Assembly (NCBI GenBank): GCA_013331595.1
Contig: DUGE01000014.1
Span: 1-8,852 of the forward strand
Direction of reading: 5' to 3'
DNA from: Microcaldota archaeon
GTDB taxonomy: Archaea > Micrarchaeota > Micrarchaeia > Norongarragalinales > UBA10210
DNA: 8,852 nt
Both the position numbers and the translations under genes were made by a program. Shown one piece after another: positions 1 to 6,600 of this stretch; position 1 is the first letter of the stretch, and each line of letters opens with the position of its first letter. The notes under the pieces are model-generated. The model was not told the origin of the DNA and made no database searches. It was given only the letters and a program-made list of their open reading frames with translations.

Positions 1-1923
1 CGTCGGGTGGGCCTTGACGTTGGCGAAAGAAAAGTTGGTTATGGGAAGTCCTGGCTCGTTCAGGGAAAGCACGGCGTTTTTCGCGCTAGCGTCGAAATTC
101 ACCCCAGCCTCGATTTCAGTGCCGTCGTGCCTCACGAGCTTGAACAGCCCCTGCTTTTTCTTGCCCGGCGGGGTGACTAAAACTTCCGCAGGCTTGCATT
201 CAACCCCGCCCATTGAAGCTGTGACGTTATAGTGGATTGCAGGCGCGGTCTCGTTAGTCCCGTTGTTGGAATAAGCGCACTGGACTTCAGAGCAAGAGCC
301 TTGCTCTGCATCGCAAACGCTTTCTACGCTCTCGCCGTTGCCGCACGAAACGTTGGCCGTTGTCGCGTTAGTGATGTTCAGGAACGAAACGAGGATTTTG
401 CTTGAACCGCCGCCCTTCAACAACTGCGGTTCGGCGTATATTTCGCAAGAGCCGTTTTCAGGCGGTCGGGGCGTCGGCGTGGCAGTGCCTAAAGTCACTG
501 TTGCAGGCTGGCATTGGAAATCGCCTATTGAAGCTGAAACCGTAAAGTTCCTCGGCATTTCTTCAGGGCCCGCACTGAAAACGCAGTCTGTTGGAACACA
601 GAAGCCGGTTGTTGAATTGTCGCATGCAGTTTCAATACCAATGCCATCACCGCAAGTGATTGATGCTGCAGAAACGTTGCCGGTAAAGTTGGAAAAATCA
701 ACCAACACCGACGCAGTGCCGTTCTCCAAAAGCAAGCTTGGGTTTGCGGCCACTCCGCAATACTGGCCTCCAGGCTCGGGACTGGGCGAAGGTGAAACTT
801 CCGGCGTTGGGGTTGCGTTAGTGTCATTTACTTCCGGCGACGGGAAAGGCGAAGGGGAAATTTCAGGAGTCGGAGTTGCGTTAGTGTCATTCACACCTGG
901 AGAAGGCGAGGGAAACTCGGTCGGAGAGGGAAATTCAGTTGGCGAAGGCTCTTCAGTTGGCATGGGGGATTCGGAGGGCTCTGTTGAAGTGGAAGGTCCT
1001 GCTGAAGGAGAGGGGGAAGGTTCTTTTTCCGCAACAGTGTAAGTCAAGATTTCAAGGGTCGCTTTCGCATTTTCAACCTCGAAAACAATCGAATACGAAT
1101 CTTTCCTGTAGCCGGCAATGTCGCAAGTCTCGACGCAAACTTCCTTGAACTCCCGGCGGTTGGAAACAACAGTCGGAGAAGGAGAAGGCGTTTCAACTAC
1201 AGTAGCCGACGGAATCGGAGTTTCACGGGGCTTGTCCTTGTCTTTATCCTTGCCCGTTTCATCCGGCGAGGGCGAGATTGTTGCGTTCGCTTCAACAGTC
1301 GGCGTTACAGTAACGTTAGTTTCGTTAGTGGCATTAAATTCAACAGAAGGGGAGGGCGAAGGCTCAGGGGACGGCGAGGGGCTTACGCTCGGGGTGGGAA
1401 TTTCAGTTGGCGTAGGGGTTGGAGTGTCGGTGGGCGTTGGTGTAGGCGTATCTGTGGGAGTAGGCGTAGGGTCGTCAAAACGAAGCTCGAAAAACCGTTT
1501 TAGCGAAGTGTTCTCCGGAACAGCTGCCACCGAAACATCAACTGGATTTGCGGTTGGAATTTGCTCAAGAGCGGGAAGCTCGACCAAAAGCCTTTTCTCG
1601 CCTTCCTTCACCAAAAAAATCCTTACTGCACCAGGGCCCTCAACATATCCGCTTGCGGTTACGCTGTGCAGGAAACCCTGGTTGTCAGGAGTCCACGTGA
1701 ACTCCTGGCTAGCCTCTGCAGTAAAACCAACGTACTGGGAGTAAGTGTGAACCTCGCCCAAGCCCTTTCCAATGAAAAGGCCGGTTATGCTGCCGCGCAA
1801 CGGCCCGAAGAAAGCGAAGAGCAAAAGCGCCAGGAAAAGCAGGAGCAAAAACAAGAGACGCGTGTCGGTTTCTAGGCGTTTCTTCAAATTGGATATGGAA
1901 AACTTTTTGCCTGCCGAAACCAC
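1..1923 (-). CDS. Large membrane-anchored surface protein with Pro/Thr/Ser linkers and tandem six-Cys domains (5' part, runs off left edge)
   Basis: An open frame of 641 codons reads from a GTG at 1923 to the window edge without a stop, so the C-terminus is missing. An in-frame TAG at 1938-1936 and a G-tract ribosome site (1929-1936) five bases before the GTG fix the start. Residues 1-22 are basic and 23-39 form a Leu/Phe-rich membrane segment, so the rest is probably outside the cell. Residues about 57-151 look like a beta-sandwich. A Pro/Thr/Ser linker with DTPTPTPT repeats follows (about 152-253), then a small C-x3-C domain ending in FEVENAKATLEI (about 259-297), then a second linker with a 21-residue repeat (about 299-385). 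Two homologous domains with six matched cysteines each lie at about 387-478 and 491-583. N-glycosylation sequons (NDT, NAT, NGT, NFT) are frequent. The likely role is a cell-envelope or adhesin-like protein; the ligand is unknown. Plus-strand frames here, rich in Gly-Val-Gly, are shadows of the Pro/Thr codons. Confidence 0.88.
   Translation of the reverse strand, partial: MVSAGKKFSISNLKKRLETDTRLLFLLLLFLALLLFAFFGPLRGSITGLFIGKGLGEVHTYSQYVGFTAEASQEFTWTPDNQGFLHSVTASGYVEGPGAVRIFLVKEGEKRLLVELPALEQIPTANPVDVSVAAVPENTSLKRFFELRFDDPTPTPTDTPTPTPTDTPTPTPTEIPTPSVSPSPSPEPSPSPSVEFNATNETNVTVTPTVEANATISPSPDETGKDKDKDKPRETPIPSATVVETPSPSPTVVSNRREFKEVCVETCDIAGYRKDSYSIVFEVENAKATLEILTYTVAEKEPSPSPSAGPSTSTEPSESPMPTEEPSPTEFPSPTEFPSPSPGVNDTNATPTPEISPSPFPSPEVNDTNATPTPEVSPSPSPEPGGQYCGVAANPSLLLENGTASVLVDFSNFTGNVSAASITCGDGIGIETACDNSTTGFCVPTDCVFSAGPEEMPRNFTVSASIGDFQCQPATVTLGTATPTPRPPENGSCEIYAEPQLLKGGGSSKILVSFLNITNATTANVSCGNGESVESVCDAEQGSCSEVQCAYSNNGTNETAPAIHYNVTASMGGVECKPAEVLVTPPGKKKQGLFKLVRHDGTEIEAGVNFDASAKNAVLSLNEPGLPITNFSFANVKAHPT
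769..894 (-). repeat. Two tandem 63-base coding repeats (21 residues each)
   Basis: Two in-frame copies, 894-832 and 831-769, encode V-N-D-T-N-A-T-P-T-P-E-[I/V]-S-P-S-P-[F/S]-P. A 17-base block starting gttgcgttag (plus strand) is identical in both copies, at 812-828 and 875-891. Each copy carries two adjacent N-glycosylation sequons, NDT and NAT. The array is part of the linker before the cysteine domains. A shorter 15-base repeat encoding P-T-E-F-P-S lies beside it at about 906-950. Confidence 0.8.
1404..1472 (-). repeat. 24-base coding repeats for (T-P-T-P-T-P-T-D/E)
   Basis: Nearly three 8-residue units of alternating Pro and Thr, each ending in Asp or Glu, directly follow the first extracellular domain of the surface protein. 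On the plus strand this appears as alternating ggcgta/gttgg/gtgtc blocks. It probably makes a stiff, extended, possibly O-glycosylated stalk. Codon use varies between units (ACG/ACT/ACA/ACC), so the array is not a very recent exact duplication. Confidence 0.8.
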
Positions 1924-1928
1924 TAGAG

Positions 1929-1936
1929 CCCCCCTC
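1929..1936 (-). promoter_or_regulatory. G-tract ribosome-binding site deciding the GTG start
   Basis: On the minus strand GAGGGGGG is followed by CTCTA and then GTG at 1923. The five-base spacing fits a Shine-Dalgarno interaction, and the in-frame TAG just upstream excludes a longer protein. Confidence 0.6.
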
Positions 1937-1966
1937 TAAACCGCATTATAATTTATTGAGGAGTAA

Positions 1967-1977
1967 GTATAAAAAAA
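1967..1977 (-). promoter_or_regulatory. TATA-box-like promoter for the left surface-protein gene
   Basis: The minus strand reads TTTTTTTATAC here. An archaeal start of transcription about 25 bases downstream would fall near 1945 and leave a leader of about 22 bases containing the G-tract ribosome site. This is placed by motif and spacing only. Confidence 0.5.
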
Positions 1978-2043
1978 CGCGCAAATGCGGGCGAAGACTG
2001 ATTGAAAAGCGAAGCTGGGAATGGCTTTGGCCCTAACGCAGTT

Positions 2044-2056
2044 AAAAAGTAAAAAA
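2044..2056 (-). terminator. T-rich terminator-like tract after the DUF2283-like gene
   Basis: On the minus strand TTTTTTACTTTTT begins about 28 bases after the TGA of the DUF2283-like gene, without a strong hairpin. T-tracts of this kind end transcription in archaea. It would insulate the small-gene cluster from the surface-protein promoter downstream. The rest of 1978-2083 holds nothing I can identify. Confidence 0.45.
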
Positions 2057-2083
2057 TGAGGGGTTTTGAGCCACAGCAAGAAA

Positions 2084-2455
2084 TCAGGCACGGATGGCGA
2101 TTTCTTTGCTGATCATATTCGGAATAGTGTAGGTTGCATTAATCGTCTCCCTATTGGGCAGGATAAATGCAATAAGGATTAGGATGTCGCTTTTAGTCGT
2201 GGAAAAGCCAAACCTTGCGCTGGTTATTTTGGATAGCAACCCGCGGTTCAAGTCATGCTTGTTAAACATTTTTTTTAAAAAGTTTTCAGCATCAGAAAAT
2301 TCTAGCCCCACGGGCTCATTTTTATGGAAGTGGACTGCTACGGAACCGACTCTAAGCGCATAGGTGGTTTTAGAGTCTTGCCTGCGCACACTTAGGAGGT
2401 TAAAAACAGGGTCGTACCTAACAGTTGCCTTGTGCAGGTCATACAACATGTGCAT
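2084..2455 (-). CDS. DUF2283-like small protein, candidate antitoxin
   Basis: The product is 123 residues. The start is ATG 2455 because AGGAG lies about six bases before it; the frame stays open to an ATG at 2482, but that one has no such site. The N-terminal part matches the DUF2283 pattern as I remember it: V-R-Y-D-P (residues about 12-16), N-L-L-S-V, then A-L-R-V-G-S-V-A-V-H-F, E-P-V-G-L-E-F-S-D-A-E-N-F-L. The rest (L-L-S-K-I-T-S-A-R-F-G-F followed by I-L-I-L-I-A-F) resembles longer archaeal members. DUF2283 proteins have no settled biochemistry but are often next to small toxin-like genes. This gene overlaps the end of its upstream partner by 17 bases, so translation is probably coupled. 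The antitoxin role is inferred from context. An ATG at 2449 is also possible. Confidence 0.72.
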   Translation of the reverse strand: MHMLYDLHKATVRYDPVFNLLSVRRQDSKTTYALRVGSVAVHFHKNEPVGLEFSDAENFLKKMFNKHDLNRGLLSKITSARFGFSTTKSDILILIAFILPNRETINATYTIPNMISKEIAIRA

Positions 2456-2789
2456 CTTCACTCCTGATGTAGAGCTTGTCAATTAGCTTTTGTTTTCGTG
2501 TATTTATAGGCATGACGTTCACTAAAAATATAGGCCCTCCAAACTCGAAAACACCAAGCCACGCACGCCTTGGGCTCAGCCTATAATACGATTCAACCCT
2601 CCTTCCCTTTTCTCCCTCGTGCGTGGAAAAACTCCAACGGGGGTTGAAAGACAAAAACTTTGACAACGCTTCATCAACATTAATGCCAGCTTCCCCGCCA
2701 CTCTTTTTGCAATATTCGGTAATGATAATATTCTCTTTGGGAGTCGTAAGAAGTTTTTTTACTAGCGCCTTAAGCAGCTGTTCGGACAA
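2439..2789 (-). CDS. Unrecognised 116-residue protein, candidate toxin partner of the DUF2283-like gene
   Basis: I cannot assign this protein to a family with certainty. It starts at TTG 2789, the only start codon near the frame's 5' end: an in-frame TAA lies upstream and AAAGGCG sits about seven bases before the TTG. Residues about 1-50 are predicted helical and Lys/Leu-rich (LLKALVKKLL, VDEALSKFLSF). Residues about 66-95 look like beta strands with clustered basic and aromatic residues (R-V-E-S-Y-Y-R-L-S-P-R-R-A-W-L-G-V-F-E-F), and the C-terminus is Lys-rich (TRKQKLIDKLYI). A helix-then-sheet layout with exposed Arg/Tyr is what RelE-like or DUF4258-like mRNA interferases show, but no catalytic signature is clear. 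The 17-base overlap with the DUF2283-like gene, and the MazEF-like pair upstream, support a toxin-antitoxin reading. It could equally be an unrelated conserved pair. Confidence 0.75.
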   Translation of the reverse strand: MSEQLLKALVKKLLTTPKENIIITEYCKKSGGEAGINVDEALSKFLSFNPRWSFSTHEGEKGRRVESYYRLSPRRAWLGVFEFGGPIFLVNVMPINTRKQKLIDKLYIRSEDAHVV

Positions 2790-2826
2790 GTTTATTCGCC
2801 TTTAAAATTGTTTATTGAAGGAAAGA

Positions 2827-2834
2827 CTTTAAAC
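2827..2834 (-). promoter_or_regulatory. Weak TATA-like box for the candidate second module
   Basis: The minus strand reads GTTTAAAC/GTTTAAAG here, between the mazF-like stop (2861) and the TTG start at 2789. Initiation about 25 bases downstream would leave a short leader carrying AAAGGCG. Read-through from the mazEF-like operon is an alternative, since no terminator is evident in the 71-base gap. Confidence 0.3.
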
Positions 2835-2860
2835 TGTTTGTTCCACTTCTCAAGATTTTA

Positions 2861-3175
2861 TCACGCATTCAGTTTTTCAAGCCGTTCAACCAGCTGCGAA
2901 AAAAGGAGTTTCTTCTTTGCCGGGGAGAGGTTGAAAAGCTTCTTCTTCACCATCAGCCGCGAAATGGTAAAAATATAATTTGGTTTTATCACGCATTCCT
3001 TGAAAGCGCCCTCTTTGGTCGTCAAAGGGATGCCCTTCATTTCCAAGTTGCTGGTTATTCCCGCGACAATGAGATTCCCGAACTCTTCAAACAGCACCAC
3101 CGCAGGCCTTGCCTTGGTTTCAAAAGAATCCGTAAACTGCACGGTGGCCAAAACAACCTCGCCGGGCTCGAACAT
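2861..3175 (-). CDS. mazF: MazF/PemK-like endoribonuclease toxin
   Basis: The product is 104 residues, the usual size for MazF/PemK toxins, which cleave mRNA and are neutralised by a cognate antitoxin. The N-terminus shows the family layout: P-G-E-V-V-L-A (4-10), Q-F-T-D-S-F-E-T-K-A-R-P-A-V-V-L (13-28), a short loop, then I-V-A-G-I-T-S-N (36-43). Arg23 and Thr41/Ser42 fall where the catalytic Arg and Thr/Ser of characterised MazF proteins lie. The C-terminus is a Lys/Leu-rich helix (SPAKKKLLFSQLVERLEKL). ATG 3175 is preferred over GTG 3193 because GGGAGGGGG lies about seven bases before it. It follows the antitoxin stop by two bases, so the pair is one operon. No key residue seems missing, so the toxin looks intact. 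Confidence 0.85.
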   Translation of the reverse strand: MFEPGEVVLATVQFTDSFETKARPAVVLFEEFGNLIVAGITSNLEMKGIPLTTKEGAFKECVIKPNYIFTISRLMVKKKLFNLSPAKKKLLFSQLVERLEKLNA

Positions 3176-3177
3176 GT

Positions 3178-3405
3178 TCAAGCCCCCTCCCACGCCTCAT
3201 CATGCTTGTTGTCCCACAGTTCACGCATTTTCGGCTGCTGGATTTTGTGGAGGAAATCGTCGTACTGCGAATGCTTTCGGGCTTCCTTGAAAAGCCTGGC
3301 CATGTGCAAAATCAATTCCGCATAGGACTGGCGCGGGTATTCCTTCGAGCCCTTCAAAACGCCCAAAAGCTTTTTCGGCACCTGAATCGTCGTAACGTCT
3401 TCCAT
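3178..3405 (-). CDS. mazE: Antitoxin of the MazF-like toxin, ribbon-helix-helix type
   Basis: The product is 75 residues. The start is ATG 3405, preceded by GGTGAG; longer in-frame starts reach back to TTG 3474 but would read through the TATA box and operator repeats. Residues about 5-42 (T-T-I-Q-V-P-K-K-L-L then S-Y-A-E-L-I-L-H-M-A-R-L-F) fit a beta strand plus two helices, the ribbon-helix-helix DNA-binding fold. The C-terminus M-R-E-L-W-D-N-K-H-D-E-A-W-E-G (about 60-74) is acidic and aromatic, like the disordered tails by which archaeal antitoxins cap their toxins. It is first in the operon, two bases before the mazF-like ATG. It probably represses its own promoter through the repeats at 3404-3435. 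'MazE' is used by position; the fold could be VapB- or RelB-like. Confidence 0.8.
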   Translation of the reverse strand: MEDVTTIQVPKKLLGVLKGSKEYPRQSYAELILHMARLFKEARKHSQYDDFLHKIQQPKMRELWDNKHDEAWEGA

Positions 3406-3435
3406 ATAGCTCACCAATAGTAAGCTATATAGTAA
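3404..3435 (-). promoter_or_regulatory. Operator-like repeats upstream of the antitoxin start
   Basis: An 8-base inverted repeat, atatagct (3404-3411) and agctatat (3423-3430), is separated by 11 bases. Overlapping it, atagtaa occurs twice 12 bases apart (3417-3423 and 3429-3435). The elements cover the predicted start of transcription and the ribosome site, where binding by a ribbon-helix-helix antitoxin would block expression. The function is inferred. Confidence 0.5.
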
Positions 3436-3437
3436 CG

Positions 3438-3445
3438 ATATAAAA
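3438..3445 (-). promoter_or_regulatory. TATA box of the mazEF-like operon
   Basis: The minus strand reads TTTTATAT here, a good match to an archaeal TATA box. It lies 33 bases upstream of ATG 3405, so transcription would begin near 3417 with a leader of about 12 bases holding GGTGAG. Confidence 0.6.
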
Positions 3446-3448
3446 GAC

Positions 3449-3470
3449 TTCCTGCGCATGGCCGCAGGAA
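3449..3470 (-). terminator. Perfect 8-base-pair hairpin between hicA remnant and mazEF-like promoter
   Basis: The arms ttcctgcg (3449-3456) and cgcaggaa (3463-3470) pair perfectly around a 6-base loop. On the minus strand the hairpin is followed by GTCTTTTAT. It could be an intrinsic-like terminator for upstream transcription, or a palindromic protein-binding site next to the TATA box. The two cannot be separated from sequence. Confidence 0.4.
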
Positions 3471-3484
3471 CCAAAACGCCAAGT

Positions 3485-3638
3485 TTACTTCAAAAAATTT
3501 TCGAACGCTTGGAGGGTTATTCGCAAGTCTTTCTTAAGGAGTTTATCCAATAGCCCCCCGGTCAATTTCTTCGCCAGTATGAAAAGGCACGGCCGTAGTC
3601 CTGCCATCCGGATGCCTAAAATTCCCGCTTAACTTGGC
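3485..3638 (-). pseudogene. hicA: HicA (YcfA-like) toxin remnant, 5' part lost and frameshifted
   Basis: Read on the minus strand from 3638, the frame gives A-K-L-S-G-N-F-R-H-P-D-G-R-T-T-A-V-P-F-H-T-G-E-E-I-D-R-G, then runs into a TAA at 3545. Dropping one base from the run of six C at 3554-3559 restores G-L-L-D-K-L-L-K-K-D-L-R-I-T-L-Q-A-F-E-N-F-L-K and a TAA at 3487-3485. HicA proteins are small double-stranded-RNA-binding-domain mRNA interferases with R-H-P-D-G-R, V-P-x-H and E-(I/L)-x-R-G-L-L motifs in this order, all present here. The N-terminal helix and the catalytic G-S-H-H segment are absent; the upstream sequence is the 3' end of the giant surface gene, whose stop codon (3631-3629) lies inside this reading. 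No HicB partner is visible. It is almost certainly non-functional, though the frameshift alone could be a sequencing error. Confidence 0.75.
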
Positions 3639-6600
3639 TGGAGCATTAGGGTTATTGTTTGCTTGCTGTCGATGAAAACGCTAGTTGCGGTGCTGTTGTA
3701 GCCCGCGAGAGTGGAGTTGAACGCGTTCAAGAAAGACCACTCGCCTAGCGGCCCCCGGGTGGCGGTCACGTTGAACTGGCTCAAGTTTTGGGCTACTGCA
3801 ATAAACCCGCTCGAGTTGGTCAATTGCGTATTGTAGAATGAGGGGGTGGCGTTGCTGGTAATCGTAACGTTAGCGTTTTGAAGCGGGTTCATGCCATTGT
3901 CAACAACTTTGACGTGCACGGTCCATAACGCCTCAAGGGAACATGCGCCAATGCACTCCATAAGGTCTATCCTGTCCGAGCTAGTGTCCATGTTGATGAA
4001 CTGGTTGTAAGTATTGTTTTGCCAATTTTCGTCAGTCATGGTTGAATGGTGGTAGGCGTTGGGGTTGGTGAAAACCTCGTCGCTCCAAACGTTTTGAATT
4101 CCGCCGGCATTAACCAAAGTCATGGGGCTTCTTCGCCCTACCAAATTAAGCGTGTAAGAGTTCCCATTGAAACTGTTCAAGTGGGAGTCTTCAAGGGAAA
4201 CAAGCGCAGTGCCCCCTTCGTAAAAGTTTATTTCATTGTCGTAGAAGAAGGAAGAATTGATTCGGTGCAAATAAAGCGGGTTTGACAGCCCGGTGATATT
4301 GTTGTTGTGGAATTTCAGCCCGCTTTGGTATGCGAACTCGAAAACCGCGTTTGCCCCCACTTGAGGGCTGCAGAATGCCGTATTGTAGGAAACGTTGAGG
4401 TTCAGGTTTGCAAAATAGGCGGGAATGCCGCTGCCGCCGAAATTAGAGATTGAAACCAGCCGGCCAGTTTCCCCTTCAACGCAATCGCCGAAAGTGTTGT
4501 TGAACACCACGTTGTCAAACGAGGGGGTTGAATTGCCGGTTGAAACCCAGCCCCAGCCTGCGTACCTGCTGGCGTTGAAAACAAAGTTTTTGACCACCGT
4601 GCCGTTATAGCCGTTCAGGTTAATGAAGGAAGAAACGAAATCCCCGCCATCATTCCCAATGCTCATGGTAAAGCCGTTCCCGTCCAATACGGCGTTGTTT
4701 GCGCCAATGGTAAAGCAACTTCTGGCCGGGCTAAGCATGGTTTGGTTTCTCCTTAAGGTAAAACTGTCTGTGATTGTCCCGCAGTCATCCAGCCCAAGCA
4801 CGTCTGCCGACAACGCAACGCTCCTGGAGGAGTAGTTTGCAGTGGCGGCATAATAGAGCGTGTAGTTGAAGGTTTTCGAGATGTTGTCGATAGTGAACGT
4901 GTCGAGAGTGGGGTTGGCAACTGCGGTTCCGTTCCTCAACAGGGCAACTGCTCCTTCCGGCTGCAGCAAAAACCCGCTTGCATTTGCCGTGCTGTTTTCA
5001 GTGTCGCTCACTGCATAAATCCGGTCGGTGGCGCTGGAATTCAGGTGCAACACGACATTCGGGGTGGTGTTTTGCGCAACCACAATGCTGAAAGTCCCGC
5101 TTGTCGAAGCATACATGCCGTCCGTTGCAGTGAAATTGAAGTAGTGCGCGCCTGCACCGAGGGTGAGGTTGTAGTTCCACACGCCGCTGGCGGCCGAGCC
5201 GTTCCATAGCGACATCGTGTAATTTGCGTTTTGCATGGTGAGGACAACTTGCGAAGTGCCGTTGTTATCGGTAAAGTTGGCGAAAAACCGGATTGTTTCC
5301 CCGTCGTATTCTGAAGAATTGGTTTTGTTGGACTGCTGCCATTGGAATTGGGGCGCCGGGGACAAGACTAAAATGTCCATCCAGTCTGTCGCGTTCCTGA
5401 CTGAATCCGAACTGCCCGACCAAGCAACCGTGCGCGTGTCGTTAGTCCAAATCCTGGCGCGGATGGTCTTGCCCGCATCGCCGAGGGTAGTGCCTAAGGT
5501 AATGTTCGCCCACGATGAATTGAACGCAGAATGGGAAGAGGGAGTGGTGTTGGCGAAAGAGCCGCTTTGGTTGTGCTCCAGCCAATAAGAGTCTAAGGCA
5601 ACGTCGTCGAACCACCTGCTTGAATACAAAATGGAATTTTCGTCGCCGTAAGCCTGCCCCCCTGAAGCATTATTGCCAATGTTGTCAGCCCAAGGCTTTT
5701 GGTTGAACCACCTGAAAGACAAGGCATAGCCCGGTGAATCGCCGGCGGCAACGCTCACCCGCCCGCTTCCCAGCTTGGTGTTTTGGTTTGAAAGAGCGTT
5801 GGTGGTGCCATTGTAGAAAACAGTGCACTTGTTCCAGGAAGCTTGGGAAATCCATCCCACGAGAGTATCGTTGCTAAAGGGGTCTTGAGCAATGACTGGA
5901 AAGCCTGCGTCTGAAGCCTCGCCGCAATTAGCAAGGCTTTGGGTGGGAGTGCCGAAATCGGTTGTTGCATCGCAATTAGTGTTAGTATCGCAAGTGCGGA
6001 CGCTCGGAAAATCTATGCCGCTGTCAATGTAAGCCAATTGAAAAACGCTGGTTTCCCCAATGAAAGCCAATGCGGTAACGCTTCCGTCGGCAGTCCCCCC
6101 TTCAATCGAACCGTCATATCCAAGCCAAGTTGAGGCAGTCCAGCCGGTTCCATTCCACAACCCGACGTTAACGTCATCGTTCGCCCCAACATCCTCATGC
6201 AATACGCAGGCAAGGTTGTTAGAGCCGCTTTGCTTTTGCGAATCGCATTCAATCCAGTCCACGCCGCTTCCAACGTCTCCAGAAGCCGCGGCTGAAGAAC
6301 TAAAACCACTGCCCGTCCAATTTGCATAACGAATGTTGCCTACTGAACCGCTGCCGGAAGTAGACTCCCAAACTATAACCGCTCTTCCGCTAGCGTACTC
6401 GAAAGCACCGCTAAAACTCCTTCCCAAATTCCCGAAAGTCTCACTCGTGTTTTCCAAGTTTGTTTGAGAATCCCACGCGGAACCCGTCCAGTGCTGCGCG
6501 CATAACCGCGCGCTCCCGTCAGAATAAACGAACATCAATTCGTCTGAATTAAAGCGCGGGAACAACAAAGTCCAATTCGCCCCTGCGCCCACGCAAGAAT

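Noticed and set aside
1404..1472. CRISPR-like short regular repeats
   Set aside because: The units are contiguous, in frame, 24 bases long and without spacers; they encode a Pro/Thr stalk.
338..1744. Long plus-strand open frames rich in Gly-Val-Gly and Gly-Glu-Gly
   Set aside because: They are the reverse reading of Pro/Thr/Ser codons in the minus-strand surface protein, which has a membrane segment, domains and a good ribosome site.
3176..3193. MazF-like start at GTG 3193
   Set aside because: It would add Gly-rich residues encoded by the ribosome-binding G-run; the family normally begins just before P-G-[E/D]-V-V.
3406..3474. Longer antitoxin starting at TTG 3474
   Set aside because: The extra 23 codons read through the TATA box and operator repeats; ATG 3405 has GGTGAG at the right distance.
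5235..5588. Plus-strand open frame of 117 codons
   Set aside because: It lies wholly inside the Ig-like region of the giant protein and has no ribosome site or coherent domain.
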